Shown one piece after another: positions 8,747 to 17,940 of a stretch of DNA of 64,000 bases. Below the pieces are notes generated by a model. The model saw only the letters and a program-made list of their open reading frames with translations, was not told where the DNA came from and searched no databases. The number at the start of each line of letters is the position of its first letter. Position 1 is the stretch's first letter. Origin of the DNA: Winkia neuii subsp. neuii DSM 8576 (lineage in GTDB: Bacteria; Actinomycetota; Actinomycetes; Actinomycetales; Actinomycetaceae). Both the position numbers and the translations under genes were made by a program. The DNA lies in assembly GCF_000420405.1 (NCBI RefSeq), contig NZ_ATUW01000001.1:215072-279071 (forward strand), read 5' to 3'.

Positions 8747-9955
8747 ATGCAGAAAGTTTCAGCCCAAACAGGGCGGGCGAGGGCGGCGGTTACGGCGCTC
8801 TTTTTTACTAACGGAGCGCTCATGGCCGGCATGGTCCCCCGCTACCCCGCTATCAAGGACGTGTTTGGCCTCAGCGGGTCCACCTACGGGCTGACCGTTG
8901 CCCTCTTCCCCTTTGGGGGCATGTGCGGGGGCGCCGTTACCGCCTGGGCAATACGCAGGTGGGGTTCAGCTAGAGTGGCAGCCAGCGGGACTGCGATCTT
9001 GGGGGCGCTGTTCGCCCTCGCCGGATTTTTGGTGTCCTGTTCGCAAGCGGGGTGGGTTGGGGTCGGCGTTGGCTACGCGGGTTTTGCCGCCAGTTTCTTC
9101 CTGTGCGGTTTTTGCGATGCGAACGTGGACGTGGGGCAGAATGCGCACGGGCTGCGGGTCCAGCGCCGTTACGGCAGGTCTATTATCAATTCGTTTCATG
9201 CTGCCTGGTCCGGCGGTGTCGTAGCCGGCGGGATGCTGGCTTTGGCGGCTATTGCTGCGGGTTTGCCGATTGGCTGGCACATGTTGCTTGCCGGCGGAAT
9301 TTTTGCCGTGTTAGGGCAGGTGGCGTTGCGTTTTACCCTTCCCGGCCCCGACGGCGAGGGCGAAGAAGAGCAGGCTCGGGCCGTTCGCACCATTCGCATC
9401 AACCCCCTTTTGGCTCTGGCGGCTCTTATTTTCCTCGCGATTGCAGGGGCCCTGGTCGAGGACAATTCGCAGGCGTGGGCCACTTTGTACATGCGCGACT
9501 ACCTGGGGGTTTCGGCGGCTTTGGCTGGGAGCGCCTACGTGGCGGCGTTTGCGGCCCAGTTGTTTGGGCGTGCGGTGGGTGACCGGATGATCGACCGCTG
9601 GGGCAGCCGCCGCGTGATCTGTTTTGGCGGAGTCTTGATCGCTGTTGGCACCTTCGCGTCCATGCTGGTACCCGCCGCCTTCACTACGGTGGTGGGGCTG
9701 GCTCTGGCGGGGTTTGGCTCTTCCACAATAGTGCCGATTGCGATGAATGCGGCTGACGATATTCCCGGGTTGCGCCCGGGCACGGGCCTAGCTGTGTTGG
9801 CGTGGCTCATGCGGGTAGCATTTTTGGCTTCTCCCCCACTTATTGGGCAGATTGTCGACATCTTTGGGCTGCGAGTGAGCCTTTGGGCGCTTCCCTTTGC
9901 CGGTTTAGCGGTAGTTGCGACCTCTTTTGTATTAGCTAGTGAAAGAAAAGGGTAG
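8747..9955 (+). CDS. MFS transporter
   Basis: 402 residues with about twelve hydrophobic segments and the major-facilitator hallmark loop between helices 2 and 3 (AWAIRRWGSARV), with a matching GDRMIDRWGSRRV loop in the second half. The architecture resembles YbjJ-like or sugar-type facilitators, but the substrate cannot be assigned. It lies 31 bases after the LacI gene with its own GGAGAGG site, so it may be the last gene of the sugar cluster; export or import of a sugar product is plausible but unproven. Confidence 0.85.
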   Translation: MQKVSAQTGRARAAVTALFFTNGALMAGMVPRYPAIKDVFGLSGSTYGLTVALFPFGGMCGGAVTAWAIRRWGSARVAASGTAILGALFALAGFLVSCSQAGWVGVGVGYAGFAASFFLCGFCDANVDVGQNAHGLRVQRRYGRSIINSFHAAWSGGVVAGGMLALAAIAAGLPIGWHMLLAGGIFAVLGQVALRFTLPGPDGEGEEEQARAVRTIRINPLLALAALIFLAIAGALVEDNSQAWATLYMRDYLGVSAALAGSAYVAAFAAQLFGRAVGDRMIDRWGSRRVICFGGVLIAVGTFASMLVPAAFTTVVGLALAGFGSSTIVPIAMNAADDIPGLRPGTGLAVLAWLMRVAFLASPPLIGQIVDIFGLRVSLWALPFAGLAVVATSFVLASERKG

Positions 9956-10104
9956 ACTTTTTCCTTCCCAAGGTAGACGCGCCTAAAATTGACTACAACC
10001 AACCTGTGGGGCTGGTTTCGTAGCGAAGTCGCTCGAGAGCGCGACTTTGCCGCGTCCTCGGCACGACTCACTGCGGTCTTTTGTACCTATGTAAGTGAGG
10101 AAAT

Positions 10105-10665
10105 ATGGTCACTACAGACCCTGTGCAGCGTAACTACAAGGTTGCCGCATTAGTCGGGGTAATCGGCGGTTTGTTTTCGGCGATAGTTAAATTCGGTTGG
10201 GAAGTTCCTTTCCCGCCGCGCACTCCGGAGCGGAACGCAACCAATCCGCCGCAGTCTACGTTGGAATTGTTTGGAATGTCTCCGCAGGCCTCGCACACTT
10301 CGGTTACTTATAACGGCAATGCGCTACCCATCTATTCGTTCCTTATTCATTTTTCTTTCGCTATCTTCTTTGCGCTGCTGTACTGCCTGCTGGCGGAGGT
10401 GTACAGCAAAGTGACCCTGTGGCAGGGGGCTGCTTTTGGCATCGTGGTCTACGTGCTGTTCCACGTGTTGTTGATGCCTGCCTTGGGGATAGTTCCCGCC
10501 CCTTGGAATCAGCCGTTCGCCGAACATTTTTCTGAGTTCTTCGGCCACATAGTGTGGATGTGGTCAATCGAAATAGTGCGCCGCGACCTGCGCAACAGGA
10601 TCACTAAGGAACCCGACCCGAGGCCGAAGGCGCAGGCAGCCGAAGAGGCCGGCTTGGGCGAGTAA
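10105..10665 (+). CDS. yagU: YagU family membrane protein (DUF1440)
   Basis: 186-residue membrane protein with three to four helices. The sequence has YagU features: GLFSAIVKFGWEVPFPPRTP near the start, a central FFALLYCLLAEVY helix, and GHIVWMWSIEIVRRDLR near the end. The E. coli homologue contributes to acid resistance; the role here is unknown. GAGGAAAT precedes the ATG. It is a single gene, ended by a strong hairpin at 10681-10739. Confidence 0.85.
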   Translation: MVTTDPVQRNYKVAALVGVIGGLFSAIVKFGWEVPFPPRTPERNATNPPQSTLELFGMSPQASHTSVTYNGNALPIYSFLIHFSFAIFFALLYCLLAEVYSKVTLWQGAAFGIVVYVLFHVLLMPALGIVPAPWNQPFAEHFSEFFGHIVWMWSIEIVRRDLRNRITKEPDPRPKAQAAEEAGLGE

Positions 10666-10680
10666 AAGAAATACAGCCGA

Positions 10681-10739
10681 ATCGCCAGCACCCGGTTTTG
10701 GTGTAGCCGCAGGGCCCGCCCGGGTGCTGGCGATATTTT
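10681..10739 (+). terminator. Hairpin terminator after yagU
   Basis: Perfect 14-bp arms (ATCGCCAGCACCCG at 10681-10694 and its complement at 10721-10734) with a 26-base loop, then ATTTT. The arm sequence CGCCAGCAC recurs in the hairpin at 22822-22856. Confidence 0.7.
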
Positions 10740-10785
10740 GAGCCCGGCCACGCCCCAGGGGCGGCATTGGCTAGCCTTTTTCAAC

Positions 10786-10791
10786 TATGCT
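10786..10791 (+). promoter_or_regulatory. -10 box of a leaderless promoter
   Basis: TATGCT is followed by exactly six bases and then the GTG start of the HerA-like gene. No ribosome-binding site lies between, so the transcript probably begins at or next to the start codon. Confidence 0.5.
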
Positions 10792-10797
10792 TTTTAT

Positions 10798-12636
10798 GTG
10801 AGTGCAAACGAAGATCCCGCCGCCCTACAAGCCGAACTAGCTGCTGCCCGCGCAGAGGCTGCCGAAGCGAAAGCAGAAGCGGCCCGCCTCAAAGCTGAGG
10901 CTGCCGAGGCGCGCGCCGCCGCCCAGGAAGCTAAGTCCGCTAGCACTGCTAAGAACAGCGAACCAGCCCAAACACAAAAGGCCTCTGCCACTTCCCAGCC
11001 GGCCAAAGGCGCTGCCGCCGAAGCCGAAGCTGAGCCCCCACAGCCAGCCGAATCCGAGCTGGCCAAGTTGATTGCGGACGGGTACGCGTTCGCCGCCGAT
11101 CTGCCGGCACTGACTTTGGGTACCTTATTGCAGGATGGGGTCCAGGTAAAGGGCGTCAATGCCGAGCTGCCCCTGTCAATCATGAACCGCCACCTCCTGG
11201 TAGCCGGCGCGACCGGCACGGGGAAGACCCGCACTTTGCAGCTGCTGGCCGAAGGGCTCTCGGCCGCCGGCAGCCCTGCCGTGTTGGTAGACGTTAAAGG
11301 CGACCTTACCGGGCTGGCTGAAAAGGGCACGGCCTCGGACAAGCTCGCCGCCCGCACGGGGGCCAACGGCCAAGAGTGGCAGGGCAGGGCTTTCCCGGTG
11401 CAGCTGCTGACCCCCGCAGGGGCCGACGCTCCGGTGCCCGGCGCCCTCGTACGTACCCGCGTCAGCGATTTCGGCCCACTTTTGCTGGCGCGCGCCCTGC
11501 AGCTGAACACAACGCAGGAGCAGGCGCTACAACTGATATTCAGCTGGGCCGATTCGAATGGCCTCGAGCTGGTAGACCTGGGGGATTTGCGCTCGGTTAT
11601 TACGTTCCTAACTTCCAAGGAGGGCAAGGTCGAACTTGCCACCATCGGAGGGGTGGGCCCAGCCACCGCCGGCGTCATTTTGCGCACGCTCAGCGCATTG
11701 GAATCGCAAGGTGGGGACAAGTTCTTTGGCGAGCCTTCCTTTGACACGGGCGACCTTCTGCGCAGCGAGAGCGAAGCAGGGGTAATTTCGCTGCTTGAAG
11801 TTGGCGACATGTCTAGCCGTCCCGCCCTCATATCTGCCTTGATCATGTGGCTGCTGGCCCAACTGTTCCAAACCCTGCCCGAAGTGGGCGACGTGGATAA
11901 ACCGAAGCTGACCTTTGTTTTTGACGAGGCCCACCTGCTTTTTACAGATGCCACCAAAGAATTTGTGCGCCAGGTTGTACACACGGTGCGGCTGATTCGC
12001 TCCAAGGGCGTTTCGGTAATTTTTGTTACGCAATCGCCCTCCGACATTCCGGCGGACGTTTTGGCGCAACTGGGTTCGCGCATACAACACGGGCTGCGCG
12101 CGGCCACCCCCGCCGACCAGAAGGCGCTGAAGGAAACGGTAAAGACCTTCCCCCAAACCAAGCTAGATTTAGCCCAGGTGCTAACCAATTTGGGTACTGG
12201 CGAGGCCGTAGTTACGGTTTTGGATCCCAAGGGACGCCCCACCCCGGTGGCACCGTTTTCGATGTGGGCGCCCGCTTCGGTCATGGGGCAAGCTTCCGCT
12301 CAGACAATCTCTGCTCTGGTGGCTGAATCTGAGCTAGCTAAGAAGTACGCGAGTGCGGTAGACCCGCATTCGGCCACCGAAGAGCTGGCTGAACGTTCCA
12401 GCAGGGCGCAGGCAGAAGCACGGTCCCGCAAAGAGCAGGAGGCCGCCCAGAAGGAGGCCGACAAGGCCGCAAAACAGGCCCAAAAGGAGGCCGAGCGGGC
12501 GCAGCGAGAGGCCGAAAAGGCGAAGGCACGCCGAGCAAAAGACATGGAGTCGGTGTTCACGAACGTGTTGCGTTCTGCGGGGCGGACTTTGGGCCGCGAG
12601 ATAACCCGCTCCATTTTTGGTACACGCAGGCGGTAG
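10798..12636 (+). CDS. HerA-like ATPase of the DUF853/YjgR family
   Basis: A 612-residue predicted P-loop ATPase. The N-terminal 90 residues are an Ala/Glu-rich coiled coil (AAARAEAAEAKAEAARLKAE). Walker A is GATGTGKT at residues 137-144 and Walker B FVFDEAH at about 373. IFVTQSPSDIPADVLAQLGSR is the typical sensor region. The C-terminal 90 residues are again a charged coiled coil (QKEADKAAKQAQKEAERAQ). The YjgR/DUF853 family is related to HerA DNA translocases, but its biochemical role is poorly known. I place the start at GTG 10798 because a -10 box sits six bases before it; an upstream TTG at 10738 lies inside the preceding hairpin. Confidence 0.85.
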   Translation: MSANEDPAALQAELAAARAEAAEAKAEAARLKAEAAEARAAAQEAKSASTAKNSEPAQTQKASATSQPAKGAAAEAEAEPPQPAESELAKLIADGYAFAADLPALTLGTLLQDGVQVKGVNAELPLSIMNRHLLVAGATGTGKTRTLQLLAEGLSAAGSPAVLVDVKGDLTGLAEKGTASDKLAARTGANGQEWQGRAFPVQLLTPAGADAPVPGALVRTRVSDFGPLLLARALQLNTTQEQALQLIFSWADSNGLELVDLGDLRSVITFLTSKEGKVELATIGGVGPATAGVILRTLSALESQGGDKFFGEPSFDTGDLLRSESEAGVISLLEVGDMSSRPALISALIMWLLAQLFQTLPEVGDVDKPKLTFVFDEAHLLFTDATKEFVRQVVHTVRLIRSKGVSVIFVTQSPSDIPADVLAQLGSRIQHGLRAATPADQKALKETVKTFPQTKLDLAQVLTNLGTGEAVVTVLDPKGRPTPVAPFSMWAPASVMGQASAQTISALVAESELAKKYASAVDPHSATEELAERSSRAQAEARSRKEQEAAQKEADKAAKQAQKEAERAQREAEKAKARRAKDMESVFTNVLRSAGRTLGREITRSIFGTRRR

Positions 12637-12735
12637 GCTGCACCCGTCCTGTCCAAGGGCGTAGGAGGCCGAAGGGCGGGCCCGGCTAGGCGGGCCACAG
12701 TTTGGGCGCGGGGTAGTACTTTTTTGGGTGCCGGT

Positions 12736-12948
12736 CTAGCGTTTTGCTCTGGCGGCGAGGCTCATCACCCATAGCCCGCCTGCCACCAGCGAGACAAAGC
12801 CGGTCCACTGGGCAACGTGGCGGGCTATGGCACCCAGTTTGCATGCCAGGGTGCCAGGATCGGCGAGCACATCAGTTACCGCATACCCGATCAGAGACAC
12901 CAGGGTGATCCCTAAGAAGATCAGCGCAATGTGGCAAAGTTTATTCAA
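12736..12948 (-). CDS. Small two-helix membrane protein
   Basis: 70 residues from a TTG start at 12948, chosen because GGAGGG lies just upstream; the frame is open further but without a better site. Two hydrophobic segments (IALIFLGITLVSLIGYAV and WTGFVSLVAGGLWVMSLAA) flank a short loop. It begins MNKL and resembles in size and layout the protein encoded at 17941-18195. No family recognised. Confidence 0.6.
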   Translation of the reverse strand: MNKLCHIALIFLGITLVSLIGYAVTDVLADPGTLACKLGAIARHVAQWTGFVSLVAGGLWVMSLAARAKR

Positions 12949-13112
12949 TCGTGTACCCTCCGCCCTCAACACTAACGCAAGGATCAGCTTGCCACCAGCA
13001 ACAATGATTATATTTTTTTCATATTCCCCCTCTGAGCGGGCACTATAACAATTCAATTGTGACTTTTGCCCTGTAGACTGGCCTCACCGGCAACACAGAA
13101 GAAGGGGTGGGC

Positions 13113-13424
13113 GTGCTGAAGAATTTGGACAGATGGCTCATTTGGGGCGGCATTGCGATCCTTGTAGGCTGGATAATTTCGGAAATATTCGGCGGGTATG
13201 TAGCCACGCGCTTTACCGGTTATTCAAGCCCGATCGACTATTTTTTGCAGGGGCTGTGGACCTGCATTGTCATGTTTTTTACTTCCTACAACGGGGTGGC
13301 CATTTTGATGGCAGGTTTGGTAATCCGTGAAATACGCGCCGGACGGGGCGCCGCTGGGCCCAACTCGTCCCGCACTGATTCAAGCCCAAAGCAGGTAAGC
13401 CCCAACCCAAGCCAGCCAAAGTAG
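13113..13424 (+). CDS. Hypothetical membrane protein
   Basis: 103 residues with two or three hydrophobic segments (LIWGGIAILVGWIISEIFGG, then FLQGLWTCIVMFFTSYNGVAILMAG) and a polar, Ser/Pro-rich tail. A second in-frame GTG at 13107 is possible, but the GAAGAAGGGG site at 13098-13107 spaces better to 13113. It converges on the metPS operon. No family recognised. Confidence 0.6.
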   Translation: MLKNLDRWLIWGGIAILVGWIISEIFGGYVATRFTGYSSPIDYFLQGLWTCIVMFFTSYNGVAILMAGLVIREIRAGRGAAGPNSSRTDSSPKQVSPNPSQPK

Positions 13425-13527
13425 GCGGCAGGCGCCCTCGCTATGGTCAAGGCCGGGTTCCCACACAAGACTCTGGAGGCTAGCCTGGGCAAAATCTAAA
13501 GGCGAGGCGGGCTCCCAACTGCCACAA

Positions 13528-13562
13528 GCCCCCACCGCGCTCACAATCTGCGCGGTGGGGGC
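13528..13562 (-). terminator. Terminator of the metPS operon
   Basis: Perfect 13-bp stem (GCCCCCACCGCGC and its complement) around a nine-base loop, directly after metS on the minus strand and followed there by TTGTGG. It could also stop transcripts from the convergent gene ending at 13424. Confidence 0.65.
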
Positions 13563-13582
13563 AAAGTATTTGCGGGCTGCCT

Positions 13583-13750
13583 CTAGGGCCGCGCGCTTTG
13601 TGCGATTCCCGAGGCCGGGGTGGAAGCCACTACTTTTTCTGCCTTCTCGTAGGGGGTAGACATGTAGTGCAGGGCTACGACCGAACCGATTAGGCCGCCC
13701 CAAACGATCAGAATGGTCACTAACATCAGGATTATTGCTGCTCCGGTCAC
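13583..13750 (-). CDS. metS: MetS-like small subunit of methionine/alanine importer
   Basis: A 55-residue protein with one transmembrane helix (ILMLVTILIVWGGLIGSVVAL) followed by a conserved-looking HYMSTPYEKAE segment. Its GTG start overlaps the stop of the large transporter gene by four bases (GTGA), so the two are translationally coupled. In Corynebacterium glutamicum, MetP (an NSS-family transporter) needs a comparably small membrane partner, MetS, for methionine and alanine uptake; position, size and single helix all match. The name rests on context and topology rather than on a strong sequence signature. Confidence 0.78.
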   Translation of the reverse strand: MTGAAIILMLVTILIVWGGLIGSVVALHYMSTPYEKAEKVVASTPASGIAQSARP

Positions 13751-15306
13751 TGCTGGGCCTCCTTGATCCAGTCGACTCCGCTTAGGTCGTGTTCGCCTTC
13801 AAGCGATTCTTCGTCACGCCACTTCACCAGCGGGAACACGATGGCAAATACGGCGCACAGCCCCACGCATCCCCAGCCAAAGGCGGCCACATACCAGGTG
13901 GGGTAATCCCCGTACCCTTCGGTTAGATAGTCGCGAATGGAAAGCACCAGCATGAGCCCCAAAAAGGCGGGGATGAACAGCCGGATCATCCAAGTCCACC
14001 AGCAGCCAATCCGAACGGTGGACAACACGTTTAGGTGCTGGCGCAGCGGCCTCAGCTTGGGCCACACCCAAGACACTGCCACAGCCATCAATATGGTTGC
14101 AAACACTACGCCCACGGAGTTGATGAACGCGTCTACCGTGTCGACGGCCCCCATACCCGAGGTGGTGCCGTACAGCACCAGCGAAATAACGCCGGCCACC
14201 GTGCCAAGCAGAATTGCTGCCCGCTTTACTGGCCAGCCGAATTTGTCGGCAAATGCCCCCGAGACTACCTGCACTAGCGACAGCAGCGAGGTGATCCCAG
14301 CCAAAGTCAACGACACGAAGAACAAAATGCCGAAGAAGGCGCCGCCCGGCATCATCGAGATGATCTTGGGGAAGGTGATGAACGCTAGCGAAATGCCAGA
14401 CAGTCCTTCCAGGTCAGATACCTGCACACCCTGCTGGTAGGCCATGAAGCCGAGGGCGGAGAACACGCCAATGCCCGCCAGGATTTCGAAGGAAGAGTTT
14501 GCGAATCCTGCCACGAGCGCGGTCCCGGTAAGGTTCGACTTGCGGCGCAGGTAGGAGGCGTAGGTGAGCATGATGCCGAAGCCGGCGGACATCGAGAAGA
14601 AGATTTGCGCGAATGCTGCCATCCACACCTTAGGTTTAGCAATTGCCGACCAGTCGGGGGTGAAGAAGGAGTTCAATCCCTCCATGGCTCCTGGCAGCAG
14701 TAGCGCGCGCACCACCAGCGCCGCGAATACGACTACCAGCAGGGGAATGAATACCTTGTTGGCACGTTCTACGCCTTTTTGCACGCCGAGGGCGATAATC
14801 CCCACTACGGCCACCCACATGAGTGCCAGCGGGATTAGTACTCCCCAGACGGGAGCGCCGATTACCGCGGTCTGCTTGGAGGTTTCCAGAAATTTAGTGA
14901 AGAAGAATTTTTGGGGGTCGTTCCCCCAGGCCGAGTTCACCGCGAAGAAGATGTAGCGGAAAGACCAGGCGAGGATCACGGCGTAGTAGGTCATGATCAC
15001 GAAGCAGACGCCCACGTGCCACCAGCCGATGAATTCGGCTTTTTTGTTGATGCGGCGGAATGCTAGCGGCGGGGTGCCGTGGAAGCGGTGGCCAATAGCG
15101 TAGTCCAGCAACAAGATGGGCAGGCCTATGGCTAGTAGTGCGCACAGGTAGGGAACTATGAATGCTCCCCCGCCGTTTTCGTAAGCTACCCCTGGGAATC
15201 GCCAAATGTTGCCGAGCCCGATTGCGGATCCGACTGCGGCGAGGATGAAACCCAGTTGCCCGGACCAGACGCCGCGGGCGTTGTTTTTGGACTTAGTTTC
15301 AGCCAC
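13747..15306 (-). CDS. metP: Sodium-dependent NSS family transporter, MetP-like
   Basis: 519-residue secondary transporter with 11-12 helices. The N-terminal GQLGFILAAVGSAIGLGNIW is the neurotransmitter:sodium symporter signature that contributes to the Na+ site, followed by RFPGVAYENGGGAFIVPYL. In actinobacteria the adjoining small metS gene points to methionine and alanine import coupled to sodium. The start is GTG with AAGAAGGT upstream. The 230-base region upstream shows no recognisable SAM riboswitch. It forms a two-gene operon with metS. Confidence 0.88.
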   Translation of the reverse strand: MAETKSKNNARGVWSGQLGFILAAVGSAIGLGNIWRFPGVAYENGGGAFIVPYLCALLAIGLPILLLDYAIGHRFHGTPPLAFRRINKKAEFIGWWHVGVCFVIMTYYAVILAWSFRYIFFAVNSAWGNDPQKFFFTKFLETSKQTAVIGAPVWGVLIPLALMWVAVVGIIALGVQKGVERANKVFIPLLVVVFAALVVRALLLPGAMEGLNSFFTPDWSAIAKPKVWMAAFAQIFFSMSAGFGIMLTYASYLRRKSNLTGTALVAGFANSSFEILAGIGVFSALGFMAYQQGVQVSDLEGLSGISLAFITFPKIISMMPGGAFFGILFFVSLTLAGITSLLSLVQVVSGAFADKFGWPVKRAAILLGTVAGVISLVLYGTTSGMGAVDTVDAFINSVGVVFATILMAVAVSWVWPKLRPLRQHLNVLSTVRIGCWWTWMIRLFIPAFLGLMLVLSIRDYLTEGYGDYPTWYVAAFGWGCVGLCAVFAIVFPLVKWRDEESLEGEHDLSGVDWIKEAQQ

Positions 15307-15536
15307 GTCTACCTTCTTTTCGAGTTAGATTGGGTGAAATCAGCCTAAAACGAGCGTCCACTTAATGAACAACTTGTCCGCATTTTGACCATTTTGGGGT
15401 GTTGAGGCTGGTGGGTGGCGAATACTTCTAAAATGCACCCACGTACCAAAGGTATATAAAACCAGAAAAACGGTGCGCTGCCAACCAGGGGCGCCAAAAA
15501 GGAACAAAAAGCGATCCAACACACGCCAGGTACGCC

Positions 15537-17882
15537 CTAGCAGTTGCGCAATACCTCCCGCAGCGCCCCAACCAGTGATTGCGGGCCCGCGAGCGCCTCT
15601 AGCGCCAAATCGTCGCCCGCACTGACGGCCCGCCCCAGGTCTGACTTTAGGGGGTAGGAGATTTCGGCTTGATCGATCAGTTCGAAGGCGCGGGCCTGCC
15701 AGTCCGGTTCGGCCAGGCGCAAAGTGAGGTGGCAATCTAGAGCCCCCAGGTCAACCTCGCCCAGGTCTAGTACCGATTCACCCTGCCCATCCAGGCTGGC
15801 CCCTATTAGCCGCAGCCGCACCCGCTTGGGAAGGTTCACGCCCTCGCCTTGCAGGTGCAGCTCAAGTTGGCTACCTTGCCGCTTCCACGTTGCTTTCATC
15901 CGGGTTTGGGCGGGAGCCGGCGAGGGCGACTCTTCGGCCCCAGGGGCGTCCTCAATGTAGGTGGAGGTGTAGTTCCCTTCGGAACTGGTGGGTACAGCGA
16001 AGGTTAGGGTGAGCTCTTTCGGGGCGCGAGCCTGGTCGACGGGGATTCCGGCCCCGGTAAAAAGTTGTTCGGCCAGGGGGATCAGCGCGCCGGCGCGCAC
16101 AAGGGCGGGCACGTGCTCTAGGGTCCGCCAGAACACTCGCCGGCCTCCTCCCAGGTAGTGGGTGCCTAAGAAGAAGTCGACCCATTCGCCACCCGGCAGG
16201 TAGGTGTGCGCCTTGGCAAGGTGGGTGCGCGGGTCGGCGGGCGCAGTGATGGGGGCTACCAGCATGTCGGCCCCGAACAAGAAGGCTCCCGAGCTGTGGT
16301 AGGCGTCCATTACTTCGGGCTCTTCGTAGTAGAGGGGACGCACCAATGCCACTCCGTGCAGGTGAGCTTGCCAGGCGGCAGTGTACAGGTAGGGGATCAG
16401 CTGGTGGCGCAGCCGCAGGTAGTTACCTTGGATGCGTTCACCGACTTGGCCATAGCGCCACGGCTCCTTTGAATTGAATGGGTCGTTGGTGGAATGCAGT
16501 CGCAAAATGGGGCTGAAAACACCCAGTTGCACCCAGCGGGTTTCTAGTTCGTTGTCTTTGACGCCGAACATGTGCCCACCAATGTCGTGCGACCAGAAGA
16601 AGTAGCCAATGTTGGCGGCCGTGGCGGTGAAATAGGGTTGGAATGCCAGCGAATCCCAGCTGACCACCGTGTCCCCCGAAAATCCCACCGGGTAGCGGTG
16701 CGAGCCGGGTCCGGCATAGCGCGAAAACGCCAGGGGGCGGCGGGGCTTGCCGTCTGTTCGCACCCTGGCGTTGTCGGTGAAGGTCAGGTGGTTGAGCATC
16801 CACAGCGGATCAAGCCCGGCGATCGAAGTGTGTTTGCCCTGCTGCCAGTCCATCCACCAAAAGTCCACTCCTTGTTCTTCTAAGGGGTGTAGCAACAGGT
16901 CTAGGTAGGCCTGCAGGTAGTTTTTGGAGGCGCCGTCGAAGGGGATGGGGGCCCCGTCTGCAACGCCGAGGGCGGACGCGAAGGCCGGGTAGGCGTCCTC
17001 GTGCGCGCGCACCCCGTCGGCCGGGTGTTCGTTGAGGCTGACGCGCAGGTTGCGCTCGTGCAGGGCCCGCATGAACTCGGCCGGGTTGGGAAAGAGGGCT
17101 TTGTTGAACGTGTAGCCGGTCCACCCGTTTCCGTATTTGGGGTCGAGCTCGGTCAGGTGCCAGTCCATGTCTAGTACGGCCACGGAGAAGGGGAGTTTTT
17201 CGGCCGCAAAACGGTCCATCAGGTCTAGGTATTCCGTGGCGGTGTAGCGGTGGTAGCGGGACCACCAGTTTCCTAGCGCCCACCTGGGGATTACCGGGGT
17301 TTTTCCCGCGAGGGCGAAGAAGGCGTTTAGGGCATCTTGGTAGGCGTGTCCGTAGCCGAAGTAGTACAGGTCGCGGGCGCCTTTTTCGCGGGTGGTGGGC
17401 CAGTTCTGCACGAGCGGGGTGGCACTGTCGTCAATGACAGCGTACCCACGTGGGGATATGAGGCCGGGTTCTATGTTTACTGCGCCGTCGGCCTCGTCTA
17501 GGGTGCGGGCGGTACCGCCCAGGTTGGCAAGGAAGTCACCTTGAGTGGTGGGTTGGGCATCCCCGTAGTGCCATACCGTGTTGGAACCGGTTCCAGTGTG
17601 CCCCAGTAGGGATATGGATAGGGAGGAGGGCGAAAATGGGCCGCCGCTGTAGCGCAGGTGCAGGGCTTCGGTGAGGATTTCGACGCCCCTGCCGTCTTGG
17701 AGCACGCGGTAATCGGGGGTGGGGAAATCCCGGTTGATCGCCATGAAGGAAGCCTGGTCGGCGAAAGTACCCGTGGGGGAATACTCCATGCGTATCAGGC
17801 GCGCTGTTAATACGGTGAAGCGGTAGGTGTCCCCTTCAACTACGGAGTCGGGGCGGGCGGGGGCTGGCGGGAAAAAGTTCAT
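15537..17882 (-). CDS. GH31 alpha-glucosidase/alpha-xylosidase family enzyme
   Basis: 781-residue glycoside hydrolase family 31 protein. An N-terminal beta-sandwich domain is followed by the catalytic barrel: IPRWALGNWWSRYHRYT, VLDMDWH, a nucleophile Asp in FWWMDWQQGK (about residue 344), FSGDTVVSW with the acid/base Asp (about 403), and FFWSHDIGGH. Beta-rich C-terminal domains complete it. No signal peptide is visible, so it is probably cytoplasmic and acts on imported alpha-glucosides or xylosides. It stands alone, about 10 kb from the GH13 operon; a shared metabolic role is possible but not shown. Confidence 0.9.
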   Translation of the reverse strand: MNFFPPAPARPDSVVEGDTYRFTVLTARLIRMEYSPTGTFADQASFMAINRDFPTPDYRVLQDGRGVEILTEALHLRYSGGPFSPSSLSISLLGHTGTGSNTVWHYGDAQPTTQGDFLANLGGTARTLDEADGAVNIEPGLISPRGYAVIDDSATPLVQNWPTTREKGARDLYYFGYGHAYQDALNAFFALAGKTPVIPRWALGNWWSRYHRYTATEYLDLMDRFAAEKLPFSVAVLDMDWHLTELDPKYGNGWTGYTFNKALFPNPAEFMRALHERNLRVSLNEHPADGVRAHEDAYPAFASALGVADGAPIPFDGASKNYLQAYLDLLLHPLEEQGVDFWWMDWQQGKHTSIAGLDPLWMLNHLTFTDNARVRTDGKPRRPLAFSRYAGPGSHRYPVGFSGDTVVSWDSLAFQPYFTATAANIGYFFWSHDIGGHMFGVKDNELETRWVQLGVFSPILRLHSTNDPFNSKEPWRYGQVGERIQGNYLRLRHQLIPYLYTAAWQAHLHGVALVRPLYYEEPEVMDAYHSSGAFLFGADMLVAPITAPADPRTHLAKAHTYLPGGEWVDFFLGTHYLGGGRRVFWRTLEHVPALVRAGALIPLAEQLFTGAGIPVDQARAPKELTLTFAVPTSSEGNYTSTYIEDAPGAEESPSPAPAQTRMKATWKRQGSQLELHLQGEGVNLPKRVRLRLIGASLDGQGESVLDLGEVDLGALDCHLTLRLAEPDWQARAFELIDQAEISYPLKSDLGRAVSAGDDLALEALAGPQSLVGALREVLRNC

Positions 17883-17940
17883 GTGTCAATGCTTTCGCAT
17901 TGCGCGCCTAAACGCCAGCGGCCCGCCCTGAAATTAGTTG

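Noticed and set aside
10794-12284. A 496-residue open frame on the minus strand
   Set aside because: It lies entirely antisense to the HerA-like ATPase, whose motifs are intact. The antisense translation is Ser/Thr/Ala-rich with no domain.
15307-15536. Possible SAM or other riboswitch before metP
   Set aside because: I could not recognise any conserved riboswitch core in this gap.
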